Shown: positions 1 to 7,302 of the stretch, piece after piece
Layout: each line of letters starts with the position of its first letter
Numbering within the stretch: the first letter of the stretch is position 1
Source of the DNA: an uncultured Clostridia bacterium
Lineage (GTDB): Bacteria > Bacillota > Clostridia > Oscillospirales > Ruminococcaceae
Assembly (NCBI GenBank): GCA_937871145.1
Contig: CALMXN010000290.1
Location: 1-9,612, forward strand
Direction of reading: 5' to 3'
Length of the DNA stretch: 9,612 nucleotides
The notes under the pieces: generated by a model
Seen by the model: the letters and a program-made list of their open reading frames with translations, nothing else
The model's database searches: none
What the model was told of the DNA's origin: nothing
Made by a program: the position numbers and the translations under genes

Positions 1-493
1 ATACATCATCAGTATCATAAATAAATGTATTATTCCCAAGGATGTTCTTATGCTTATATACTGTATTTATATCAAAAATAAAAATTCCATCAGGGTTTGA
101 AAATAGAGAAACGCGCTCAATGGCACGTTTTACAGAATTTATATCAGGGAGATGATTTAAGCTGTCGAGAGCTCATATTGTCACATCAATAGTCCCATAC
201 ATATCAAGCTTACACATATCCTGACAGAGATATTGTATAGGCAAACCACTGTCAAACTTCTTATCAAGCGCAACCGACAGCATTTCCTCAGACAAATCAA
301 CACCAATAACATCATAGCCCTTTTTAGCCATAGCTTCAGAAAGGCTACCTGTGCCACACGCCAAATCAAGCAAAATGCCCTTATCGGGCATATGTTGAGA
401 TATTATATTGTCATAATAATCAGCGTGCTTCTGATAATCAATATTACTTGTCAGAATGTCATAATACTGCGCAAATTTATGATAACTACTCAT
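1..493 (-). pseudogene. YqeM-like class I SAM-dependent methyltransferase, interrupted by an in-frame TGA and cut by the window edge
   Basis: The first 106 codons encode the N-terminal half of a Rossmann-fold methyltransferase. Motif I, LDLACGTGS, is at residues 42-50 and binds S-adenosylmethionine. Motif II is VIGVDLS (62-68), where D66 should contact the ribose, and QDM is at 91-93. The opening (YHKFAQYYD) resembles the YqeM group, whose members run about 240-250 residues. A TGA at 173-175 ends the frame, but the same frame then stays open for 57 codons to the window edge. Those codons read like the family's next segment: ALDSLNHLPD, a helix ending AIERVSLF, then GIFIFDINT and NNTFIYD. Start ATG 491-493 lies inside the end of yerC (8-base overlap), with only a weak AGGA upstream, so translation is probably coupled. 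The substrate is unknown. The family call is solid. Whether the gene is broken, mis-sequenced or recoded cannot be settled here. Confidence 0.75.
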
Positions 494-782
494 CCTTGTT
501 TTTCATCCTGTTAAAAATGATAGCATAGCCATCGCTACCATAATTCAATGAACGGTTTACTCGGCTTATTGTTGCTGTACTTGCACCTGTTTCATTGACG
601 ATATCGCTGTATACACGATGCTCACTAAGCATTTTTGCAACCTGAAGGCGCTGAGATAAAGCCTTAAGCTCAAGCACCGTACATAAATCCTCAAAGAAAT
701 TATAGCATTCATCCACTGTTTCAAGGCATAATACTGATTTGAATAAATCGTCAAGATTCTTATCCTTAAGCTTACTGTTCAT
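486..782 (-). CDS. yerC: YerC/YecD-type TrpR-like putative transcriptional regulator
   Basis: This 98-residue protein belongs to the TrpR superfamily. It has the conserved helical stretch EDLCTVLELKALSQRLQVAK (31-50), followed by a helix-turn-helix at about 57-80 (YSDIVNETGASTATISRVNR). The length fits the YerC/YecD family. TrpR relatives bind operator DNA as helical dimers, but the effector and targets of YerC are not known to me and nothing here reveals them. The start ATG is preceded by a very strong GGAGGAGG (792-799) at 9-base spacing. It follows lysA after 74 bases, with a candidate promoter in the gap (819-846), and its TAG overlaps the methyltransferase start, so the two probably form a small operon. 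An imperfect dyad within its promoter would suit autoregulation, but that is speculation. Confidence 0.9.
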   Translation of the reverse strand: MNSKLKDKNLDDLFKSVLCLETVDECYNFFEDLCTVLELKALSQRLQVAKMLSEHRVYSDIVNETGASTATISRVNRSLNYGSDGYAIIFNRMKNKDE

Positions 783-791
783 ATGTTAAAT

Positions 792-846
792 CCTCCTCCG
801 GACTGTTATAGTTTTATGATTACAGTTTATCACATTAATCTGTGAA
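792..846 (-). promoter_or_regulatory. Candidate sigma-A promoter and strong RBS of yerC
   Basis: On the minus strand there is TTCACA (841-846), a 16-base spacer and TGTAAT (819-824), each 5 of 6 to the sigma-A consensus. The ribosome binding site GGAGGAGG (792-799) follows. No GC-rich hairpin separates lysA from this point, so lysA transcripts may also read through into yerC. Confidence 0.5.
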
Positions 847-856
847 AGTAAAGTAT

Positions 857-2155
857 TTATAAATCATTTTTTATCATGTCATCAACGCTTTCACGCTTTA
901 CAATCAACTTGGCTTTTCCTTTATTTACAGATACTACTGCCGGCATAGTCAACCTGTTATAGTGGGAAGCCATTGAGTAGTTATATGCACCTGTAGAAAG
1001 AACAGCAAGTACATCCCCGACTTCAGGAGTCTGTATCATAACATGCTCACCAAGAAGATCACCACTTTCACAGCATCGTCCGGCAATTGTTGCTTTAAAG
1101 TTCTTCTCCTGTGAGGCTTTATTTGCAATCAGCATATCGTATTTTGCCTGATATAACGCATACCTTGGGTTATCAGCCATACCACCATCAACAGCAACAT
1201 ATGTCCTTATATCAGGGATATTCTTAATACTGCCGACTTTATATAATGTAATACCTGCTGAACCGATTATTGAACGACCAGGCTCAAGATAAATAAACGG
1301 TTCATTTATTTTGTAAAATTCACAGGTTTTTGCTATTGTCTGGGAAATATGTCCCAGTATTTCATCACAATTTTTCGGACTATCTTCATCAGTATATTTT
1401 ATACCAAAGCCACCGCCAAGATTAAGTTCTTTTATTTCATAATTAAGTTCATTTTTAACTTTTGCAATCAAGCCCAGCATTGTTTTGGCAGCAAGCTGGT
1501 AAGGTTCAGTTTCAAAAATCTGTGAGCCGATATGACAATGAAGTCCACGCAACTCAAGATGATCACATTCTATTGCTTTTTTTATAGCTTCAAAAGCTTC
1601 ACCAGTTTCAAGAGCAAAACCGAATTTACTGTCTATCTGACCAGTTCTGATAAAATCGTGAGTATGCGCATCAACACCAGGCTTTATGCGGAGCATTATT
1701 CCTGTTTTCTTATGGTGCTTAGCTGAAAGAATATTAAGAGTTTCAAGCTCTGTTATGTTATCAACAACAATATGACCTACACCGTATCTTATTGCAAGAG
1801 TTAGGTCGTCTTCTGTTTTGTCATTGCCGTGAAAGAATATTTTATCTGTTGAGAAGTTAACGCTGATTGCAGTGTATAATTCACCACCCGAAACAACATC
1901 AAGCCCCATATCTTCCTCATTGATAATTCTGCACATTTCCTTACAGCAGAAAGCTTTGCTTGCATAGCAAATCATACCTTTGCCATTAAAATGCTTATTA
2001 ACAGCATTTTTGTATTCCCTGCATTTTTCTCTTATCAACGCTTCATCTATAACATAAAGAGGTGTTTTAAAGTCTCTTACAAGATCTATTGTATCAACGC
2101 CGCCTATTTCAAGGTGACCTTTATTATTAATATTAAGATTATCGGAAACGAACAT
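857..2155 (-). CDS. lysA: Diaminopimelate decarboxylase
   Basis: LysA decarboxylates meso-2,6-diaminopimelate to L-lysine, the last step of lysine synthesis, in the cytosol with pyridoxal phosphate. The 432-residue protein has a fold-type III alanine racemase-like barrel followed by a C-terminal beta domain. Visible landmarks are K67 in YASKAF (PLP Schiff base), HIGSQ (208-212), the glycine loop GGGFG (247-251) that grips the PLP phosphate, EPGR (291-294), the active-site cysteine in CESGD (C362), and Y391 in the GAYNYSMAS segment. An in-frame ATG 14 codons upstream (2197) lies inside engB and adds an unconserved leader. ATG 2153-2155 is preferred because GAGGAG (2163-2168) sits 7 bases upstream of it. 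That site is made by the last two Glu codons of engB, and the gap to the engB stop is 4 bases, so translation is probably coupled. No other lysine-pathway gene is visible. Confidence 0.96.
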   Translation of the reverse strand: MFVSDNLNINNKGHLEIGGVDTIDLVRDFKTPLYVIDEALIREKCREYKNAVNKHFNGKGMICYASKAFCCKEMCRIINEEDMGLDVVSGGELYTAISVNFSTDKIFFHGNDKTEDDLTLAIRYGVGHIVVDNITELETLNILSAKHHKKTGIMLRIKPGVDAHTHDFIRTGQIDSKFGFALETGEAFEAIKKAIECDHLELRGLHCHIGSQIFETEPYQLAAKTMLGLIAKVKNELNYEIKELNLGGGFGIKYTDEDSPKNCDEILGHISQTIAKTCEFYKINEPFIYLEPGRSIIGSAGITLYKVGSIKNIPDIRTYVAVDGGMADNPRYALYQAKYDMLIANKASQEKNFKATIAGRCCESGDLLGEHVMIQTPEVGDVLAVLSTGAYNYSMASHYNRLTMPAVVSVNKGKAKLIVKRESVDDMIKNDL

Positions 2156-2159
2156 AACA

Positions 2160-2777
2160 TTACTCCTCTTTATCATCTGAAAGTGAAAAACTATCATCGG
2201 AAGATACTTCTTCGATAATTTCTCTTATTTTTTCAACGCCCTCTCCCGTCTGCGATGAAAATTCTATAACTGTAATGTCATTAAAATATGGTATTTCAGT
2301 TTTGAAAGCTTCCATTCGCTGCTTTCTTTGGTTGTTAGTGAGCTTATCTGCCTTTGTAAGAGCAATGACAAAAGGAATTTCACTCTCAATCAGGAAATTT
2401 ATCATATGGATGTCATCCTTTGTCGGTGCATGTCTCATATCAACAAGCTGAAAAACAAGAGCAAGTTTCCTCTCATCGTGGAGATATCCCTCAATAAGCT
2501 CAGCCCAGCGTTCTTTTTCAGATTTTGAAACCTTTGCATACCCATAGCCCGGCAGGTCAACTATAAAAATTTCTTCAACTGTAAAGAAGTTGATAGTTAT
2601 AGTTTTACCTGGCATTGAACTAACCTTTGCAAGGGATTTTCTATTAAGTATTTTATTGATTAATGATGACTTTCCAACATTGGAACGCCCAGAAAAAGCA
2701 ATTTCAACCTTTGTCGATTTCGGTATCTGAGAAAACTTCCCATATGATGTGAGAAAATCTGCCTTATTAAAATTCAT
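2160..2777 (-). CDS. engB: Ribosome biogenesis GTPase EngB (YsxC/YihA family)
   Basis: EngB is a small TrmE-Era-class GTPase needed for 50S subunit assembly and is usually essential. The 205-residue protein has every G motif in order: G1 P-loop GRSNVGKSS (30-38), the G2/switch I segment PGKTITINFF (56-65), G3 DLPGYG (74-79), G4 TKAD (141-144) and G5 SSQTG (174-178). The family-typical YGYAKV follows G3. The C-terminus ends in a short acidic, serine-rich tail (from about 192), slightly longer than the minimal ~195-residue family member. The start lies 25 bases after the lon stop, with AAAGG about 10 bases upstream, a modest site that suggests co-transcription with lon. The lon-engB order matches Bacillus (lonA-ysxC). 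Confidence 0.96.
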   Translation of the reverse strand: MNFNKADFLTSYGKFSQIPKSTKVEIAFSGRSNVGKSSLINKILNRKSLAKVSSMPGKTITINFFTVEEIFIVDLPGYGYAKVSKSEKERWAELIEGYLHDERKLALVFQLVDMRHAPTKDDIHMINFLIESEIPFVIALTKADKLTNNQRKQRMEAFKTEIPYFNDITVIEFSSQTGEGVEKIREIIEEVSSDDSFSLSDDKEE

Positions 2778-2802
2778 TTAGCTCTTGCCTTTCAAAATTA
2801 TA

Positions 2803-5220
2803 TTAGCATTGTATAGTATGTTCCGTTTGATTTATTGGTAATAAACCATTCACAAAATCTTTATGTGGATTTACGCAAGCCTTTACAAGTGCAACATCAA
2901 GCACATCCTCAAGTGTTTCAGCAAGTACAAAATTCACTGAGGCTTTTACTACATCTTCAACCTCATCAAGGTCAGCCTGATTTTCTTTAGGAATTATAAC
3001 AGTTTTTATTCCAGCCTTATATGCTGCCATTGTCTTTTCTCTCAAGCCACCAATAGGCAGGACTTTTCCGTGCAAGGTAATTTCACCAGTCATTGCAACA
3101 TCAGATCGAACTGGAATTAATGACAAGGCTGAAATCAAGCTTGTTACTAAAGTTACACCAGCAGATGGACCGTCTTTTGGAACTGCTCCTTCTGGTGCGT
3201 GAATATGAATATCCTTCTTTGTATAGAATTCGCTGTCAATTTCATATTTATCAGCAACACTACGGCAATAGCTTACTGCTATTTTTGCGCTTTCCTTCAT
3301 TACTTCGCCAAGGCTACCAGTCAATTCAATTGTTCCCTTACCATCAAGAATTAATACTTCAAGAGGCATAATTACGCCACCGACAGAAGTCCATGCAAGC
3401 CCGTTTACTATTCCGACTTCATCTTTCTTGACATAAAGGTCAGGCAGAAATTTTCTTGTGCCAAGATATTTTTCAACATTATCAGATTTGATTGTTACCT
3501 TCTTGATGTTATCTTCAATAATTTCTTTTGCTGATTTTCGGCATAAAGAAGCAACATTACGCTCAAGTGTTCTTACGCCTGCTTCTTTAGTATAGGCATC
3601 AATCAAGGTATATATTGCATCATCTGTAATTTTTAGCATACTTGTCTTCAAGCCATTTTTCTTAAGCTGTTTCGGGATAAGATGCTTCTTACAGATATTG
3701 AATTTTTCCTCACGCGTATAGCTTGAAAGCTCAATAACATCCATACGGTCAAGCAAAGGCGGCGCGATTGTATCAAGAGTATTTGCTGTTGTAACAAATA
3801 ATACATTGCTTAAATCAAATGGAAGCTCTATGTAATGATCCCTAAAAGAACAGTTCTGCTCGCTGTCAAGGACTTCAAGCATAGCTGATGATGGGTCACC
3901 CCTGAAGTCATTGCTCATCTTATCAATTTCATCAAGAAGAATAAGTGGATTATTTGTGCCAGCCTGCTTGATTGCATTGATAATACGTCCAGGCATTGAG
4001 CCAATATATGTTTTTCTGTGACCTCTGATATCAGATTCATCTTTTATTCCACCAAGAGAAACGCGTACATATTTTCTTCCCATTGCTTTAGCAATAGAAC
4101 GACCTATTGAAGTCTTACCAACACCAGGAGGGCCGACGAGACATATAATCTGTCCTTTGATTTCAGGGGAAAGTGCTCTTACTGCAAAGGTTTCAAGAAT
4201 TCTGTCTTTTACTTTTTTTAGCCCATAATGATCCTTATCAAGAATTGCTTTGGCTTTTGTTATATCTGTCTTGTCCTTTGAAGACTTACTCCAAGGAAGT
4301 GCAAGACAGGTATCAAGATATGAACGGATTACTGAAGCTTCCTGTGAGCTTGATGGCATCTTCATCAGTCTGTTTGCTTCACCGAATAATTTTTCAGACA
4401 CTTCTTCAGAAACCTTTAAAGAAGCAATTCTGTCCATGTATTCATAAACTTCATTAGTCGGCGATTCTTCATTTTCGCCAAGCTGATTTTGTATTACCTT
4501 CAATTGTTCACGAAGAAAATATTCACGCTGATTCTTATCAATATTTTCACTTACCTGCTCCTGAATCTGTTTTTCAAGGGCAAGAACGTCCGCTTCATTT
4601 GTAAGGATTGTTACCAACAAAGCTAGTTTTTCACGGATATCAGAAATTTCAAGAAGACTCTGCTTGTCATCATTTGAAAGGCTTATATTAAAAGTAATCC
4701 CATCAAAAAGCTTTTCAGGATTGTTTTCATTCAACACAGAGGAGTTAAGCTCCTTGGGCATTTTTGGCATAACTGAAGCATACTCTTCAAAAACGTCTTT
4801 TACGGAACGTACAAGAGCAATAATCTGCGTATCTTCTTCGTCATATTTCTTTGTGTTATGAATTCTTCTGATTTCAGCATTCATATTGTTTTCGTCAATG
4901 TGGAAAAGGTCAATAAGGCGTGCTTTATAAAGCCCCTCAACAAGCACCCTTGTGACATTGTCAGGTGTCTTGATAATCTGCTTGATTTCAGCAACTACAC
5001 CGACCTTATAAACATCCTTGAATTCAGGATTCTCAACAAAAACATCTTTCTGGGAAACTAAAAATATCTTTCTATCCCCTTCAAGAGCAGTCTTTATTGA
5101 ATTAATTGATTTTATTCTCGCAACATCAAAATGTATCAGCATTCTTGGGAATACAACAAGGTCTCGCATAGCAAGTGCTGGTAAAATCTGATTTTGCTTA
5201 GCATTACTTTCTCTATCCAT
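2803..5220 (-). CDS. lon: ATP-dependent protease Lon (LonA type)
   Basis: Lon is a cytosolic homohexameric AAA+ serine protease that unfolds and degrades misfolded and selected regulatory proteins. The 805-residue protein has the full LonA layout: N-terminal substrate-binding domain (about 10-200), coiled-coil linker (about 200-290), AAA+ module and protease domain. Walker A is GPPGVGKT (363-370), Walker B is LILLDEID (426-433) and sensor 1 is N480. The protease dyad is S686 in PKDGPSAG and K729 in LREK; the 43-residue spacing equals that of E. coli Lon (S679/K722). An upstream GTG (5230-5232) would add four residues, but it lies inside the Shine-Dalgarno AGGTGA (5229-5234), which is 8 bases from ATG 5218-5220, so the ATG is chosen. 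It follows clpX after a terminator and has its own promoter. The membrane-linked LonB found between clpX and lonA in Bacillus is absent. Confidence 0.98.
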   Translation of the reverse strand: MDRESNAKQNQILPALAMRDLVVFPRMLIHFDVARIKSINSIKTALEGDRKIFLVSQKDVFVENPEFKDVYKVGVVAEIKQIIKTPDNVTRVLVEGLYKARLIDLFHIDENNMNAEIRRIHNTKKYDEEDTQIIALVRSVKDVFEEYASVMPKMPKELNSSVLNENNPEKLFDGITFNISLSNDDKQSLLEISDIREKLALLVTILTNEADVLALEKQIQEQVSENIDKNQREYFLREQLKVIQNQLGENEESPTNEVYEYMDRIASLKVSEEVSEKLFGEANRLMKMPSSSQEASVIRSYLDTCLALPWSKSSKDKTDITKAKAILDKDHYGLKKVKDRILETFAVRALSPEIKGQIICLVGPPGVGKTSIGRSIAKAMGRKYVRVSLGGIKDESDIRGHRKTYIGSMPGRIINAIKQAGTNNPLILLDEIDKMSNDFRGDPSSAMLEVLDSEQNCSFRDHYIELPFDLSNVLFVTTANTLDTIAPPLLDRMDVIELSSYTREEKFNICKKHLIPKQLKKNGLKTSMLKITDDAIYTLIDAYTKEAGVRTLERNVASLCRKSAKEIIEDNIKKVTIKSDNVEKYLGTRKFLPDLYVKKDEVGIVNGLAWTSVGGVIMPLEVLILDGKGTIELTGSLGEVMKESAKIAVSYCRSVADKYEIDSEFYTKKDIHIHAPEGAVPKDGPSAGVTLVTSLISALSLIPVRSDVAMTGEITLHGKVLPIGGLREKTMAAYKAGIKTVIIPKENQADLDEVEDVVKASVNFVLAETLEDVLDVALVKACVNPHKDFVNGLLPINQTEHTIQC

Positions 5221-5228
5221 TATATTAA

Positions 5229-5234
5229 TCACCT
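5229..5234 (-). promoter_or_regulatory. RBS that sets the lon start
   Basis: AGGTGA on the minus strand is 8 bases from ATG 5218-5220. The competing GTG start at 5230-5232 is part of this site and has no Shine-Dalgarno of its own. Confidence 0.75.
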
Positions 5235-5286
5235 ATCTAAAATTAAGTTAACTTTTTATCAAATATGTATAAATATATACTATAAT

Positions 5287-5315
5287 AATATAGCATAATA
5301 ACAAAGAATTTGCAA
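5287..5315 (-). promoter_or_regulatory. Probable sigma-A promoter of the lon-engB-lysA unit
   Basis: On the minus strand there is TTGCAA (5310-5315, 4 of 6 to consensus), an exact 17-base spacer, and TATATT (5287-5292, 5 of 6). It lies just downstream of the clpX terminator, where a new promoter is needed. Transcription should start near 5280, giving a leader of about 60 bases before lon. That leader holds a 5-4-5 dyad at 5267-5280 (GTATA and TATAC) and the palindrome AAGTTAACTT at 5245-5254. In DNA this AT-rich both may be chance. I see no CtsR heptads or CIRCE element. Confidence 0.65.
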
Positions 5316-5328
5316 GTTAATAATATGC

Positions 5329-5356
5329 AAAAAACCTCCCTTAGTAAAGGGAGGTT
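5329..5356 (-). terminator. Intrinsic terminator after clpX
   Basis: On the minus strand AACCTCCCTT pairs perfectly with AAGGGAGGTT (10 bp, 4-base loop) and is followed at once by TTTTTT. It begins 4 bases after the clpX stop. No T-run follows on the plus strand, so it acts in the direction of the genes. It marks the end of the tig-clpP-clpX unit. Confidence 0.93.
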
Positions 5357-5360
5357 AAAA

Positions 5361-6632
5361 TTATATAGCTTTTTTTACAGATTTCTTTTTTGTTCTTTCG
5401 ATTACTGGTTGCCCGCCAGATTCAACAGATTCCTGTGTAACTATAACTGTAGAAATCTCAGAATCTGAAGGTGTTTCAAACATGACCTTCATTAAAATAT
5501 TTTCAATTATTGAACGCAATCCTCTTGCACCGGTTTTCTGCTCGATAGCCTTTTTAGCAATAGCTTTCAATGCATCATCCTGTATAATCAATTCAACATT
5601 ATCATATTCAAACAACTTTTTATATTGCTTTAACAAAGCATTTTTAGGTTCTGTAAGAATTCTTATAAGAGCATCTTCATCTAGTTCTTCAAGAACAGTT
5701 ATTACCGGCAAACGACCGATTAATTCAGGAACAAGCCCGAATTTCACAAGGTCCTGTGGAACTGCCTTCTTAAAAATATTTTCATTAGTCTTTGAATCAG
5801 CTTTTAACTTTCCGCCAAAGCCAAGAGATGAATTGTCAGTTCTCTTCTTAATAGAAGCTTCAAGTCCGTCAAAAGCACCGCCACATATAAACAGAATATT
5901 CTTAGTGTTAATCTGAATGAATTCCTGATGTGGATGTTTTCTTCCGCCCTGTGGTGGGACATTTGATACTGTACCCTCAATTATCTTCAGAAGAGCCTGC
6001 TGAACACCTTCACCACTAACATCACGTGTTATTGATGTGTTTTCAGACTTTCTTGCTATCTTATCGATTTCATCAATGTAGATAATTCCTTTTTCTGCAG
6101 CTTCAATATCAAAATCAGCAGCCTGAATAAGTCTTAACAATACATTTTCAACGTCATCACCGACATAACCAGCTTCAGTTAATGTTGTTGCATCTGCAAT
6201 AGCAAATGGAACATTAAGAATTTTTGCAAGTGTCTGTGCAAGCAAAGTCTTTCCGACACCAGTTGGTCCTAACAAAAGAACATTACTCTTCTGAATTTCA
6301 ACATCGTTATCATTCTCATTAGTGATACGCTTATAATGATTATAAACAGATACAGCAAGTGAAATTTTTGCTTCTTCCTGTCCAATTACATATTCATCAA
6401 GAATTTTCTTGATTTCGGCTGGTTTTGTAAGCTTCAAATCACCTTTTTTAGATAAATTCTTAACATTTGAGCCTTCAGCTGGAGTAAGTCCAAGCTGTTC
6501 CTCAAGAATTTCATAACAATACAAAACGCATTCGTCGCATATATTTACATTTGGTGCAGAAAACATATTCCTGACCTTATTTTCAGGCTTTCCGCAAAAA
6601 TTGCAGCGTTTAATTCCATCATTGCCTGCCAT
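5361..6632 (-). CDS. clpX: ATP-dependent Clp protease ATP-binding subunit ClpX
   Basis: ClpX is a hexameric AAA+ unfoldase that recognises tagged substrates (such as ssrA-tagged chains), unfolds them and threads them into ClpP. The 423-residue protein has the N-terminal zinc-binding domain with four cysteines (C10, C13, C32, C35). Walker A is GPTGVGKT (122-129), pore loop GYVG is at 155-158, Walker B IIYIDEID is at 183-190 and the RKH pore loop at 231-233. The ClpP-docking loop reads LGF (270-272), a normal variant of IGF. The arginine finger is R307 and sensor 2 is GAR (368-370). Length and motifs are fully standard. The start follows the clpP stop by 11 bases, with AGGTGG 7 bases upstream of the ATG overlapping the end of clpP, so the two subunits are made from one mRNA. 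Confidence 0.98.
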   Translation of the reverse strand: MAGNDGIKRCNFCGKPENKVRNMFSAPNVNICDECVLYCYEILEEQLGLTPAEGSNVKNLSKKGDLKLTKPAEIKKILDEYVIGQEEAKISLAVSVYNHYKRITNENDNDVEIQKSNVLLLGPTGVGKTLLAQTLAKILNVPFAIADATTLTEAGYVGDDVENVLLRLIQAADFDIEAAEKGIIYIDEIDKIARKSENTSITRDVSGEGVQQALLKIIEGTVSNVPPQGGRKHPHQEFIQINTKNILFICGGAFDGLEASIKKRTDNSSLGFGGKLKADSKTNENIFKKAVPQDLVKFGLVPELIGRLPVITVLEELDEDALIRILTEPKNALLKQYKKLFEYDNVELIIQDDALKAIAKKAIEQKTGARGLRSIIENILMKVMFETPSDSEISTVIVTQESVESGGQPVIERTKKKSVKKAI

Positions 6633-6643
6633 TATGCACCCAC

Positions 6644-7234
6644 CTATCTCTTATTGATAACCTTATCAATCAAACCATATTCAACAGCTTCTTGTGCTGA
6701 CATAAAGTTATCTCTGTCTGTATCAGCTTCAACAACTTCAAGTGGTTTGCCTGTATTTTCAGCAAGAATTTTATTTAGTTTGTTCTTTAACTTAACAAAG
6801 TATTCAGAACGAATCTTGATATCGCTAACCTGTCCTGAAATTCCGCCACCAGCAATCAAAGGCTGATGAATCATAATTTCACTGCTTGGAAGAGCAAATC
6901 TCTTGCCCTTTGCACCAGATGACAACAAAAATGCACCCATTGAAGCTGCCATACCTACACAGATTGTAGATACATCACATTTGATATAGTTCATTGTATC
7001 ATATATAGCCATACCAGCAGAAACAGATCCACCAGGGCTGTTTATATATAAGCTAATGTCTTTTTCAGAATCCTGTCCCTCAAGGTATAAAAGCTGGGCA
7101 ACAACAAGACTTGCTGTTGCATCAGTTACTTCTTCTGAAAGCATTATTATTCTGTCATTCAACAGACGGGAAAAAATATCGTAAGAACGTTCACCTCTGC
7201 TGGTTTGCTCAACAACGTAAGGAACTAAACTCAT
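6644..7234 (-). CDS. clpP: ATP-dependent Clp protease proteolytic subunit ClpP
   Basis: ClpP forms a barrel of two heptameric rings whose inner serine sites cut peptides delivered by ClpX and other Clp ATPases. The 196-residue protein has the full catalytic triad: S98 in GMAASMGA, H123 in MIHQP and D175 in DTDRDNF. The hydrophobic N-terminal loop and the handle helix (about 135-160) are recognisable. Compared from memory with B. subtilis and E. coli ClpP, there are three extra residues just after HQPL (IAGGGISGQ, 127-135), which is why the Asp is 175 rather than about 172. An upstream ATG (7249) would add five residues, but it is part of the Shine-Dalgarno of ATG 7232-7234, which is therefore chosen. 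No propeptide is apparent. It lies between tig and clpX, as in many Clostridia. Confidence 0.97.
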   Translation of the reverse strand: MSLVPYVVEQTSRGERSYDIFSRLLNDRIIMLSEEVTDATASLVVAQLLYLEGQDSEKDISLYINSPGGSVSAGMAIYDTMNYIKCDVSTICVGMAASMGAFLLSSGAKGKRFALPSSEIMIHQPLIAGGGISGQVSDIKIRSEYFVKLKNKLNKILAENTGKPLEVVEADTDRDNFMSAQEAVEYGLIDKVINKR

Positions 7235-7241
7235 AATTATA

Positions 7242-7247
7242 CCCTCC
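7242..7247 (-). promoter_or_regulatory. RBS that sets the clpP start; possibly masked by pairing
   Basis: GGAGGG on the minus strand is 7 bases before ATG 7232-7234. The alternative ATG at 7247-7249 overlaps this site and has no RBS. The six bases GAGGGT (7241-7246) are perfectly complementary to ACCCTC at 7290-7295, just after the tig stop, so an mRNA fold could hide the site. Confidence 0.7.
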
Positions 7248-7302
7248 ATATTAACGATGTCATAAACATCAACATTTATATAAAGCCGTGAGGGTTAAAA
7301 TA

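Noticed and set aside
1..493. TGA used as a sense codon throughout the genome (alternative genetic code)
   Set aside because: All Trp codons checked in lon, engB and the phosphoesterase are TGG, and no other gene has an internal TGA. One TGA in one gene does not support a changed code.
2156..2197. A longer lysA starting at the ATG at 2195-2197
   Set aside because: The extra 14 codons lie within engB, have no good RBS and read as unconserved sequence, while ATG 2153-2155 has a well-placed GAGGAG.
5482..5916. A 144-codon plus-strand open frame opposite clpX
   Set aside because: It lies entirely antisense to an intact, conserved clpX and its protein resembles nothing. It is a by-product of the codon use of the real gene.
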